Positions 1 to 6,921 of a DNA stretch of 22,735 nucleotides are shown piece after piece. The notes under the pieces were generated by a model, which was not told the origin of the DNA, did no database searches, and saw only the letters and a program-made list of their open reading frames with translations. The first letter of the stretch is position 1. Each line of letters begins with the position of its first letter. This DNA is from CAYXPG01 sp964564845 (lineage in GTDB: Bacteria > Planctomycetota > Phycisphaerae > Sedimentisphaerales > Anaerobacaceae). A program made the translations under genes and the position numbers. The DNA lies in contig CAZMCN010000018.1 of assembly GCA_964564845.1 (NCBI GenBank), forward strand, positions 1-22,735, in the 5' to 3' direction.

Positions 1-886
1 GAAGGCCTTTGCTGTGAACCTCTCCCTTTTCATCTTTGCTAATCAGCACAAGAGTCTGGATGCCGAAGGGACTTCCCACAGGAAGTATCATTTTGCCGTC
101 CGTTTTCAATTGTTCTATCAATGGCGGCGGTATAACACCGGCTGCAGCCGTTACGATAATTGCATCAAAAGGCCCTTTATCCTTCCAGCCGAAGTAACCG
201 TCTCCGGCCTTGACAAACACATTATTGTAGCCCAGCTCCTTCAGTCGTTTTTTGGCCGATTTGGCAAGCTCTTCGAGAATCTCGATTGTATAAACTTCAC
301 TCGCAATTTCGGCACAAACTGCCGCCTGATATCCGGAACCTGTGCCGATTTCAAGAACTTTCGACCGGATGCCGATTTTCAAATACTCGGTCATATAAGC
401 CACAATGTACGGCTGGCTTATCGTTTGGCCCAGACCTATCGGGAGGGGATGGTCATTGTAAGCCCTTGTCAAATCGCTGCGCAGCACAAATGCGTGTCTT
501 GGTACAGTGCGCATCGCTATTAGAACATTCGGGTCGCGGATTCGCTCTCCACGGATATACCTGGCCACCATTCTTGTTCGTTCTTTGATGCGCTCACCGA
601 AAGCAGGGTGTTTATGTTCCGGCCGCGGTACTTCTTCTTTTGCCGATTTCGCTTTTTCTACGGAAGGCTCGTTTGCATCATCGGGTGCCTGATTTGCATC
701 GCCAGGTACCTGATTTGCGTCATCGGGTGCCTGATTTGCATTGGCTCTTTTTTCCTCCGATGCGAAAACAAGCCCGTTACTTGTCGAACTCTTAACAGCA
801 ATAATAAGAGTAATCAGAAGTAGTAATAACAAAGACAGGAATACGTACGTCCACTTCTTAACAAATCCTCGATAATTTCCGGCCAT
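1..886 (-). CDS. pcm: Membrane-anchored protein-L-isoaspartate O-methyltransferase (3' end off the window)
   Basis: Reading the minus strand from the ATG at 886 gives 295 codons that run off the left edge, so the last few dozen residues are missing. The core matches the PIMT family, which uses SAM to methylate isoaspartyl residues for repair: PIGLGQTISQP substrate loop, SAM motif I VLEIGTGSGYQ, and the late strand ILPVGSPFGIQTLVLI. Before the core there is a positively charged N-terminus, one hydrophobic span (about residues 13-31), and an acidic linker of about 60 residues with three tandem ANQxPxD heptads. Such an N-terminus would anchor the enzyme and place it outside the cytoplasm, unusual for an enzyme that needs SAM. 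No stop interrupts the frame from 886 leftward. A possible minus-strand promoter is TTGACA (943-938), a 17-nt spacer, then a poor -10 at 920-915. Family assignment is secure; localisation is inferred. Confidence 0.93.
   Translation of the reverse strand, partial: MAGNYRGFVKKWTYVFLSLLLLLLITLIIAVKSSTSNGLVFASEEKRANANQAPDDANQVPGDANQAPDDANEPSVEKAKSAKEEVPRPEHKHPAFGERIKERTRMVARYIRGERIRDPNVLIAMRTVPRHAFVLRSDLTRAYNDHPLPIGLGQTISQPYIVAYMTEYLKIGIRSKVLEIGTGSGYQAAVCAEIASEVYTIEILEELAKSAKKRLKELGYNNVFVKAGDGYFGWKDKGPFDAIIVTAAAGVIPPPLIEQLKTDGKMILPVGSPFGIQTLVLISKDEKGEVHSKGL
677..739 (-). repeat. Three 21-bp tandem repeats inside pcm
   Basis: Three near-identical 21-bp units (677-697, 698-718, 719-739) encode the ANQxPxD heptads of the linker between the membrane anchor and the methyltransferase domain. 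The unit is a multiple of three, so copy-number change would lengthen or shorten the linker without a frameshift. A partial fourth unit (ANEP) follows on the catalytic-domain side. Confidence 0.9.
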
Positions 887-1246
887 TTTACTGCTCTTTC
901 TTGGATTTAATAGCCTCGTATTGGATAGCACACTCACTGTCAACACAGGCTATTGTACCATATCTGTAAAACTGTGGACCGATTTTTTTCCCAAAAAGCG
1001 GTATTTGGATTTTTCTCATCCGTTACTTGCTCGCTACACAGCTTTTGCCCTAAGTTTATTGTTTAGCAAGCTTTATCTTTTTGCGGCGATTTTGCCAATA
1101 TAACTGCCAAACTTTTGTAAAAAACCACTTGCAAGGTATTAGTCTGCCCGTATAATTATTGGTGTTTCTCGTTGTTCGGCGAGATACGAGTCACCCATGC
1201 TTAGCCTTCAGCTACGCGGGGCAAGCCAGCGACGAGATACGAAAAT
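887..1246. other. 360-nt spacer between pcm and tRNA-Gly(GCC)
   Basis: No convincing gene is seen here. A 60-codon plus-strand open frame at 921-1103 has no ribosome-binding site or family resemblance. The left half would hold the pcm promoter region. The right half holds the tRNA promoter (1129-1156) and an approximately 85-nt tRNA leader containing a 10-bp direct repeat CGAGATACGA (1180-1189 and 1233-1242) and a small TCTCG/CGAGA hairpin (1167-1171 with 1180-1184). Confidence 0.6.
1129..1156 (+). promoter_or_regulatory. Sigma70-type promoter of tRNA-Gly(GCC)
   Basis: TTGCAA at 1129-1134, a 16-nt spacer, and a perfect TATAAT at 1151-1156. The expected transcript start is near 1163, about 84 nt ahead of the mature tRNA, so the 5' leader would be removed by RNase P. 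Confidence 0.7.
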
Positions 1247-1318
1247 GCGGGTGTAGCTCAGTGGTAGAGCGTCACGTTGCCAACGTGAATGTCGTGAGTT
1301 CAAGTCTCATCACCCGCT
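1247..1318 (+). tRNA. tRNA-Gly (anticodon GCC)
   Basis: A full cloverleaf can be folded by eye. The acceptor stem GCGGGTG (1247-1253) pairs perfectly with CACCCGC (1311-1317). The D arm is GCTCAGTGGTAGAGC. The anticodon stem 1272-1276/1284-1288 holds the loop TTGCCAA with GCC at 1279-1281. The T arm has loop TTCAAGT. The discriminator is T1318 and no CCA is encoded, so CCA must be added after transcription. It decodes GGC/GGU. The other glycine isoacceptor (UCC) is at 21098-21168. Confidence 0.97.
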
Positions 1319-1597
1319 TTGCCGGCTCTTTTAGGGATGAAAGGATGATATAGTATCGGTGAGTTACCGGCCCCTCACCTACTTGGTTCGCTATCGCCGT
1401 GAAGAATTGGATGATTGGCAGGAAGCCGTGCGAATAGCGGCCTTATTTGAGCAGGCGAATCAAATAGGTGCGGGGTTTGGCGTTGGTCACCGATATGTTA
1501 AAAAAACTGATATCCGGCTAAGGGGTGTTTTTCCCCTGATGCCTTTTTTGTTTATTATTTCACAGCCGTGAAAAACCCGGTCTTTAGGAGCAACGAA
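1319..1597. other. Spacer between tRNA-Gly and tig with a weak hairpin/T-run
   Basis: No supported gene. A 70-codon frame starting with GTG at 1359 lacks a well-placed ribosome-binding site and runs through the hairpin described here, so it was not called. AGGGG (1521-1525) can pair with CCCCT (1533-1537) over a 7-nt loop, followed a few bases later by a run of six T (1544-1549). This may be a weak intrinsic terminator for the tRNA transcript. It lies just upstream of the trigger factor gene. Confidence 0.35.
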
Positions 1598-3049
1598 ATG
1601 GCCGAAGAACAACAATCTACAGCACTGAAAAACACTGTAACAATCGAAGAAGCAGGACCCTGCAAAAAGAAGCTGATTGTGGAGATTCCGGAAGAAACAA
1701 TAAAGAATGCGGTCGATGAGCAATACGAAACTTTGCGCAAAGAAGCGGCAGTTCCGGGCTTTAGAAAGGGACGGGCGCCGCGCCGGCTGCTGGAAAAAAG
1801 GTTCGGCAAAGAAACGTCCGAGAAAATCAAACTCAAACTATTGACAGATGCCGGCGATTCGGCCATCAAGGATAATGAGATTAATGTCCTTCGCGAGCCG
1901 GACATCGATTTCGAAAGTATTGAACTGCCTCAAAGCGGCCCATTGCAGTTTGACTTTGAAGTCGAGGTGCGACCGGAATTCGACCTGCCTCAACTGGAAG
2001 GTATCGAGGTTAATAAGACAAAACTGGAGGTAACCGACGAGCAAATCGACAGAGAAATTGAGAGGTTGCAAAAATGGTCGGGCACCTGGGTGCCGAGAGA
2101 CGACGGCCAGGTCCAGTTGGATGACCAGATAATTGCCGACGTTATCCTAAAAGCCGAAGATGCCGAAGAAGAGGAGAAACTTGACAACATCGAAATCTTT
2201 GTCAGACCAAACGGTTTTGTAGGAGCAATTCCGGTTGAAAAACTCGATGAGCTTCTCGCAGGCGCAAAGACCGGCGACACCCGACAAACGAGCGTCGAAG
2301 TCGCAAGAACCTATTTCAAAGAACAATATCGCGGCAAAAAGGTGAATGTAAAGATTGACATCAAAGATGTCAAATGGCTAAAGCCTGCTCCGCTGGACGA
2401 AAATTTCTTCAACGGGCTTGGCCTCGAAAATGAAAACGAGCTGCGGGATACACTCACAGATACCCTCCGGGGCCGATTAGAGCAGCAGGCCAGAACGCAG
2501 ATGTCTGAACAGATTTATAAGTATATGCTTGATAACACCGATTTTGACCTGCCTACCGCCATCGTTGCCGACCAGGCCAAAACGCTGCTGCAAAGACAGT
2601 ATGCCAACCTGATTAGACAGGGCCTGCCCGAAGAGTACATCGAAGAGCAGATGGAGCGGCTCTGGGCCGCCAGCGAACAGCAGGCCGGCCAACAGCTTAA
2701 AACATTCTTTATAATGGACAAGGTCGCTGAGAAGCTCAATATAGAAGTAACCGAAGAAGAGCTTAACGGCCATATCGCACAGTTAGCCCTCCAAAGGGGG
2801 CATATACCGGAAAGATTAAGGGAAGATATGATGCGAGGTGGCTCGCTGTCTCAATTCAGATTGCAGGTAAGGGAGGATAAATGTATTGCTAAATTGCTCG
2901 AGTCGGCCAAAATAACCGAAGTTAAGCCTGAGAAGGAGACTAAGAAAAAGAAAAAAGCTGCTAAAAAAGCCGCCCAAAAAGCAGCGACGACTGAGAGGAA
3001 ACAATCCAAAAAAAGAGAAACCACAGCTAAAAAGAAAACTGAAAAGTAA
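1598..3049 (+). CDS. tig: Trigger factor
   Basis: A 483-residue ribosome-associated chaperone that meets nascent chains at the exit tunnel and has peptidyl-prolyl isomerase activity. The N-terminal domain carries the ribosome-docking signature GFRKGRAP at residues 54-61. A PPIase-like domain follows at roughly 155-260, then the helical SurA-like C-domain to about 440. ATG 1598 is chosen because AGGAG (1586-1590) sits 7 nt upstream; the frame could extend to a GTG at 1568, but that would bury the ribosome-binding site. Residues 443-483 form a lysine/alanine-rich tail not part of the classical fold, which could strengthen ribosome or nucleic-acid contact (inference). ClpP genes follow downstream, the usual tig-clpP arrangement, but clpX is absent here. 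Confidence 0.97.
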   Translation: MAEEQQSTALKNTVTIEEAGPCKKKLIVEIPEETIKNAVDEQYETLRKEAAVPGFRKGRAPRRLLEKRFGKETSEKIKLKLLTDAGDSAIKDNEINVLREPDIDFESIELPQSGPLQFDFEVEVRPEFDLPQLEGIEVNKTKLEVTDEQIDREIERLQKWSGTWVPRDDGQVQLDDQIIADVILKAEDAEEEEKLDNIEIFVRPNGFVGAIPVEKLDELLAGAKTGDTRQTSVEVARTYFKEQYRGKKVNVKIDIKDVKWLKPAPLDENFFNGLGLENENELRDTLTDTLRGRLEQQARTQMSEQIYKYMLDNTDFDLPTAIVADQAKTLLQRQYANLIRQGLPEEYIEEQMERLWAASEQQAGQQLKTFFIMDKVAEKLNIEVTEEELNGHIAQLALQRGHIPERLREDMMRGGSLSQFRLQVREDKCIAKLLESAKITEVKPEKETKKKKKAAKKAAQKAATTERKQSKKRETTAKKKTEK

Positions 3050-3132
3050 AATTATCCGATAACAAACGTGTCTCGCAAAGTAGCAGACGGGTTACGAAAT
3101 AACAGTTCGGAATTTTATAAAGGAAGTAATAA

Positions 3133-3834
3133 ATGTTTATTGAGCATCCCGGAAGAAACATTGTCAACAGCTCCCATTTTTCAATAAATAGCGGAATCGA
3201 CGACAAAAATCCGATGGAGATTTACAACCAATACGGCCCGTATCAGCGATATCGTCAGATGAGCCTTGATGATATGCTGCTGGAGAACAGAATTGTTTTT
3301 CTCATCGGTGAAATTTCATACCAAAGGGCCGCTGAAGTCATTATGAAGATGCTGTATCTGGACAACCTGAAGCGTAGTACGGAAATCAGTCTCTACATCA
3401 ATTCGCCTGGCGGCAGTGTTGACGATACTATGGCTATTTATGACACTATTCGTTTTGTCGGCTCTCCCGTTGCCACCTTTTGTATCGGAAGAGCTCAATC
3501 CGGAGCCGCGGTAATTCTGGCGGCAGGAACAAAAGGAAAACGACATGCCCTTGAACACGCTAAAATCATGCTCCACCAGCCCTGGGGCGGAGTTACCGGC
3601 CAGGCCGCCGATATCAAAATACAGGCCGAAGAAATTCTAAAGGCAAAAACTGTGATAAACGCTCTTCTGGCAAAACACAGCGGCCAGCCTGTTGAAAAAA
3701 TCGCTGAAGAAACTGAAAGAGACAGATACATGACCGCCGAAGAAGCTTGCAGGTACGGCCTTATCGATGAAGTACTCCACGAAGAAGACGAGAAAGAAGA
3801 AAAGAAACAAAAGAAAGAAAAAAATAAAAAGTAA
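3133..3834 (+). CDS. clpP: ATP-dependent Clp protease proteolytic subunit, paralogue 1
   Basis: A 233-residue serine peptidase of the S14 family, which forms the barrel fed by ClpX/ClpA-type unfoldases. The catalytic triad is intact: S123 in GRAQSGAA, H148 in IMLHQPWGG, and D197 in ERDRYM. The nucleophile motif reads QSG rather than the usual ASM. An N-terminal extension of about 45 residues precedes the conserved LENRIVFL start of the fold. The C-terminus is a charged Glu/Lys tail from about residue 216. The ATG at 3133 follows AAGGAAG with good spacing. It lies 83 nt after tig and 29 nt before a second clpP, so the two are probably co-transcribed and may make a mixed barrel, as in other bacteria with two ClpPs (inference). 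Confidence 0.96.
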   Translation: MFIEHPGRNIVNSSHFSINSGIDDKNPMEIYNQYGPYQRYRQMSLDDMLLENRIVFLIGEISYQRAAEVIMKMLYLDNLKRSTEISLYINSPGGSVDDTMAIYDTIRFVGSPVATFCIGRAQSGAAVILAAGTKGKRHALEHAKIMLHQPWGGVTGQAADIKIQAEEILKAKTVINALLAKHSGQPVEKIAEETERDRYMTAEEACRYGLIDEVLHEEDEKEEKKQKKEKNKK

Positions 3835-3863
3835 AAACACAACAACAAACACAGGACAAAAAT

Positions 3864-4490
3864 ATGACAGTTAATCAAAACCTGGTACCGATTGTAATTG
3901 AAAAAAGCGGCCGAACAGAAAGAGCCTACGACATTTATTCGAGACTGCTTAAAGACAGAATAGTCTTTCTTGGCGGCCCCATTGACGATGCCGCTGCAAA
4001 TCTCATTATCGCTCAGATGCTGTTTTTGAGCAACGAAGACAGCAAAAATGACGTTCACTTTTACATCAATTCACCAGGCGGTGCAATAACCGCAGGACTG
4101 GCAATTTATGATACGATGAGGTTTTTACGATGTGACGTCGCAACTTATTGTGTCGGACAGGCTGCAAGTATGGCAGCGCTGTTGCTAACCGGCGGGAAAC
4201 CACAAAAAAGGTTCCTCCTGCAAAACAGCAGGGTACTTTTACATCAGCCTATGATTGCCGGAGTCCTGCAGGGACCCGCCACCGATTTGGACATTGAAGC
4301 AAAGGAAATTCTTCGCCTGCGAAGCCGAATTTATAGCATATTAGGCGAACACACAGGCAAAAGTGCCGAGCAAATAGAAAAAGATTGCGACAGAAATCTC
4401 TGGCTTGAGGCCGAGGAAGCAATAAACTATGGACTGGTCGATAGAATAATAAAGAAGGCCCCTGAAATCGAAACAAGAAAACCAAAGTGA
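3864..4490 (+). CDS. clpP: ATP-dependent Clp protease proteolytic subunit, paralogue 2
   Basis: A 208-residue ClpP with the canonical motifs: S102 in GQAASMAALLL, H127 in RVLLHQPMIAG, and D176 in DCDRNLWL. It is closer to the textbook family than its upstream neighbour, has a short N-terminus and no charged tail extension. AGGA lies about 9 nt ahead of the ATG. The stop codon overlaps the GTG start of the following lipoprotein gene by 4 nt (GTGA), suggesting translational coupling. The marked divergence between the two neighbouring copies points to an old duplication with specialised subunits rather than a recent one. Confidence 0.97.
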   Translation: MTVNQNLVPIVIEKSGRTERAYDIYSRLLKDRIVFLGGPIDDAAANLIIAQMLFLSNEDSKNDVHFYINSPGGAITAGLAIYDTMRFLRCDVATYCVGQAASMAALLLTGGKPQKRFLLQNSRVLLHQPMIAGVLQGPATDLDIEAKEILRLRSRIYSILGEHTGKSAEQIEKDCDRNLWLEAEEAINYGLVDRIIKKAPEIETRKPK

Positions 4491-5122
4491 AAACTAAATA
4501 CGCACAACTACACGCTATATGCCATACGCTATTCGCTGTTTTTGCCGGTTCTCTGCTTGCTGTTGCTGCCGGCTGCGACAGCGCCGACAGACCGGACCTG
4601 CTCAAAGAGCAAATCAACTCCCTGAAGCAGGAAAAAACGCAACTGACCCGACAAATCAAGCAGTCCGGATTGGAAAACGAAAAATTGAAAAAGCAAATCC
4701 AGGTCCTCTCCGGCCTGCCCGCCGACGCCAAACTCAAAAACTTCTACAACCTCCAGAGAGTCAAAATTACCGGATATACTGATTTTTACGATAAAGACAA
4801 AGACGGCCTCAAGGAAAAACTCATCGTTTACATTCAGCCGATTGACCAGGACGGCGACGTGGTAAAGGCTGCCGGCTCGGTTGATGTTCAGCTCTGGAAC
4901 CTCAACCGGCCCGACGGCAATGCCCTGCTTGGCCAATGGCGGGTTGAGCCCGATGAGCTCAGAAAGCTTTGGTTTGCAACACTGATAACGATTAATTACA
5001 GATTGACATTCGACGTAGCCGACAAAATCGAAAAACTCGAGGGGCCCTTAACAGTCAAGCTTACCTTCACTGACCACCTCTCCGGCAAGGTCTTCAAAGA
5101 GCAGAAAGTAATCGAGCCGTAA
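4487..5122 (+). CDS. Predicted coiled-coil lipoprotein, function unknown
   Basis: Encodes 211 residues. The N-terminus is a signal peptide ending in a lipobox LAVAAGC with the lipidated cysteine at residue 30. It is followed by a heptad-rich coiled coil (about 36-70), then a globular domain of about 140 residues that I do not recognise. That domain begins with an acidic DKDKDG loop resembling a calcium-binding turn. The GTG start overlaps the clpP stop (GTGA), and no other in-frame start would keep the signal peptide. After processing it should sit on a membrane facing the periplasm. The signal-peptide DNA (4497-4538) is made of 'ATACGC'-like repeats resembling intergenic sequence elsewhere in the window. 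The link with clpP may be purely transcriptional. Confidence 0.8.
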   Translation: MKTKYAQLHAICHTLFAVFAGSLLAVAAGCDSADRPDLLKEQINSLKQEKTQLTRQIKQSGLENEKLKKQIQVLSGLPADAKLKNFYNLQRVKITGYTDFYDKDKDGLKEKLIVYIQPIDQDGDVVKAAGSVDVQLWNLNRPDGNALLGQWRVEPDELRKLWFATLITINYRLTFDVADKIEKLEGPLTVKLTFTDHLSGKVFKEQKVIEP

Positions 5123-5175
5123 AGTTCGTATCTGCTGTTGCGAAATAAGAAAGACTAACTCGCAGAGACATATTG

Positions 5176-5475
5176 ATGAACAAAAATCTGATTATTCCAA
5201 AGGACAAAATCGCTGATTTTTGTGAGCGTCATCACATTCGTCGGCTTGCTGTTTTCGGTTCGGCTCTGCGGGCCGATTTCTCGGCCCAATCCGATGTGGA
5301 CATCCTGGTGGAATTTCAAACCGGTTTTGAGCCAGGTTTTAGTTTTTTTGATATGCAGGACGAACTTTCGAGTCTTCTTGGCCGGAACGTAGAGCTGCAT
5401 ACTCCAAATTTCTTAAGCCGATACTTTCGAGACACCATCCTTAGCGAAGCCGAGGTGCAATATGTCCAAAGCTGA
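5176..5475 (+). CDS. mntA: MntA-type nucleotidyltransferase (antitoxin)
   Basis: A 99-residue minimal nucleotidyltransferase. It has the family's GS...DxD signature: G28-S29 in AVFGSALR and D40-x-D42 in SDVDILVEF; a third acidic position is E73 in NVELHT. In characterised MntA/HepT pairs the antitoxin neutralises the HEPN partner by AMPylating a tyrosine in its R-x4-H-x-Y motif. The ATG at 5176 is preferred over the adjacent in-frame TTG at 5173; the ribosome-binding site is weak. The 3' end overlaps the next gene by 14 nt, the usual layout of these modules. The preceding housekeeping genes and following methyltransferase suggest an inserted accessory unit. Confidence 0.88.
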   Translation: MNKNLIIPKDKIADFCERHHIRRLAVFGSALRADFSAQSDVDILVEFQTGFEPGFSFFDMQDELSSLLGRNVELHTPNFLSRYFRDTILSEAEVQYVQS

Positions 5476-5776
5476 TGATGTCGTGCGTTTGCGTCATATG
5501 TTTGATGCCGTGTTCAAGTTGATAGAGCTTACAAGAACATCTGAACGCACCGACCTCGATAAAGACGAAAAGCTTGCGCCGGCAGTGGTGCGACTCTTGG
5601 AGATTCTCGGAGAGGCAGCCAAAAATGTTTCTCAAAAGTGCCGACAAGACTATCCCTCCATCCCGTGGCGACAAATCGCAGGAGTAAGAGACCGTTTGAT
5701 TCACGGCTATTTCGATGTTGACCTTGATATCGTATGGAAAATTGTTTCTGTTGACCTTCCCCCTTTAGTGCCCTAG
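5462..5776 (+). CDS. hepT: HepT-like HEPN ribonuclease toxin (DUF86), possibly clipped at the C-terminus
   Basis: A 104-residue helical HEPN protein with the RNase motif R76-x4-H81-x-Y83 (RDRLIHGYF) followed by the typical VDLDIVW segment. HepT toxins cleave RNA and are silenced by the neighbouring nucleotidyltransferase; the tyrosine is the modified residue in studied systems. The reading frame ends in LPPLVP and a TAG at 5774-5776. Directly after that stop the same frame continues LEKALLNNGL to a TAA at 5807-5809, which resembles the ordinary C-terminal tail of this family. The amber codon may therefore replace a glutamine codon (CAG). All catalytic residues lie before the stop, so the protein may still be active. 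It overlaps mntA by 14 nt. Confidence 0.87.
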   Translation: MSKADDVVRLRHMFDAVFKLIELTRTSERTDLDKDEKLAPAVVRLLEILGEAAKNVSQKCRQDYPSIPWRQIAGVRDRLIHGYFDVDLDIVWKIVSVDLPPLVP

Positions 5777-5861
5777 TTAGAAAAGGCCCTCTTGAATAAT
5801 GGACTGTAAGCTTAACGTTTTAGGCCGGCCTCTCAAATCGGCTTGCGATATGTAGAACCTC

Positions 5862-5887
5862 TTGCAGAATCCGCGTTAGTTTATAAT
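5862..5887 (+). promoter_or_regulatory. Possible promoter for a leaderless methyltransferase mRNA
   Basis: A perfect TATAAT at 5882-5887 ends only 8 nt before the ATG at 5896, and there is no ribosome-binding site between them. A -35-like TTGCAG at 5862-5867 is 14 nt upstream, shorter than ideal. If the box is used, transcription would start at or within a base or two of the start codon. Spacing makes this tentative. Confidence 0.35.
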
Positions 5888-5895
5888 ATATCACT

Positions 5896-6906
5896 ATGCA
5901 GAAGCTTCTTAATGAAATAATATGCGGGGACTGTATAGAGGTTTTGGGCAAAGTCCAAAAACCCTTTGCCGACCTTATCTTTGCCGACCCGCCTTTCAAT
6001 ATCGGCTATAAATACGACAGATACAAGGACAAGCTGAAAAAGGAAAACTACATCGCCTGGACAAAAGACTGGATGAGAGTCTGCGAAAAAGTCTTAAAGC
6101 CGGATGGTTCATTTTATATAGCAATAGGCGATGAGTATGCCGCCAATGTAAAAATCATTGCCGACGAGTTAAAGCTTGTTCTGCGCAACTGGATTATATG
6201 GCACTACACCTTCGGCCAGCAGATGAAAAATAAATTCACCCGCTCCCATACACATATATTTTATTTCGTAAAGGACAAAGAAAGTTTTACGTTCAATGCA
6301 GACTCAGAGCGAATAATATCCGATAGACAAAAAAAATACAAAGACAAACGAGCAAACCCTAAAGGCAAAATGCCGGATGATGTCTGGGACGAATATCCGC
6401 GTGTCTGTGGAACTTTCGATGAGCGTACGAACTTTCCCTGTCAGATGCCGGAGAGCTTATTGGCTCGAATAATAAGGGTAAGTTCAGACGAAGGTGATTG
6501 GGTCTTTGACCCTTTCAGCGGGTCAGGAACAACCGCAGTTGTGGCCCATAAATTAAATCGTATATACACTGGCATCGAAATTTCCAAGAAGTATGTAGAG
6601 CAGTCGCAAAAACGAATTAAGGATTCCGAAGGGTTACCACCGGAAGGCGAAGGTCTAGGGGAGTGGACTGAGCAGATGAGCAAAGAACTTAAATGGCTTT
6701 ATCATGAGAATAAGGTTCCAACTGAGCAACTTGGAGGTGACCCTATCTTGTTAACGTTATTTGCTGAAAAGTTTAATAAACGCGTAGGGACGGCAAAAAA
6801 TCCATTCCAGCCAAAACAAATTATCAAACACCTAATCCAAATGAGAAAAAGTGCCAAACTCGGCCCTTTGCGGAGTCATCCAATTCCAAAAAAGTCAAAA
6901 AAATAA
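5896..6906 (+). CDS. Solitary DNA methyltransferase (N6-adenine or N4-cytosine, beta-class order)
   Basis: A 336-residue SAM-dependent DNA amino-methyltransferase. The catalytic motif IV is DPPF (31-34, in FADPPFNIGYKY) and comes before the SAM-binding motif DPFSGSGTT (205-213), the permuted beta-class order. DPPF favours adenine-N6, but N4-cytosine cannot be excluded by sequence alone. A spacer (about 240-280) leads to a C-terminal domain at about 282-326 ending PFQPK...RKSAKLGPLR, which recurs as the separate 73-residue protein just downstream. No restriction endonuclease gene is adjacent, so the enzyme is probably an orphan regulatory or host-type methylase. The upstream neighbour is the MntA/HepT pair; 15 nt separates it from the small gene after it. 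Confidence 0.92.
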   Translation: MQKLLNEIICGDCIEVLGKVQKPFADLIFADPPFNIGYKYDRYKDKLKKENYIAWTKDWMRVCEKVLKPDGSFYIAIGDEYAANVKIIADELKLVLRNWIIWHYTFGQQMKNKFTRSHTHIFYFVKDKESFTFNADSERIISDRQKKYKDKRANPKGKMPDDVWDEYPRVCGTFDERTNFPCQMPESLLARIIRVSSDEGDWVFDPFSGSGTTAVVAHKLNRIYTGIEISKKYVEQSQKRIKDSEGLPPEGEGLGEWTEQMSKELKWLYHENKVPTEQLGGDPILLTLFAEKFNKRVGTAKNPFQPKQIIKHLIQMRKSAKLGPLRSHPIPKKSKK

Positions 6907-6921
6907 TTGGGAGAAAATATT

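Noticed and set aside
14..588. Plus-strand open frames at the left edge
   Set aside because: They are antisense shadows of pcm, whose minus-strand translation shows clear PIMT motifs.
677..739. CRISPR-like array in the 21-bp repeats
   Set aside because: Units are directly adjacent without spacers and lie in frame inside pcm, coding a heptad linker.
921..1103. 60-codon plus-strand frame upstream of the tRNA-Gly promoter
   Set aside because: No ribosome-binding site, composition like AT-rich spacer, and it overlaps the likely pcm promoter region.
1359..1571. 70-codon plus-strand frame between tRNA-Gly and tig
   Set aside because: Starts with GTG without a well-placed ribosome-binding site, runs through a hairpin/T-run, and matches no family I recognise. 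A real small gene cannot be fully excluded.
1568..1597. Ten-residue extension of trigger factor from GTG 1568
   Set aside because: AGGAG at 1586-1590 is correctly spaced for the ATG at 1598, which also gives the normal family N-terminus.
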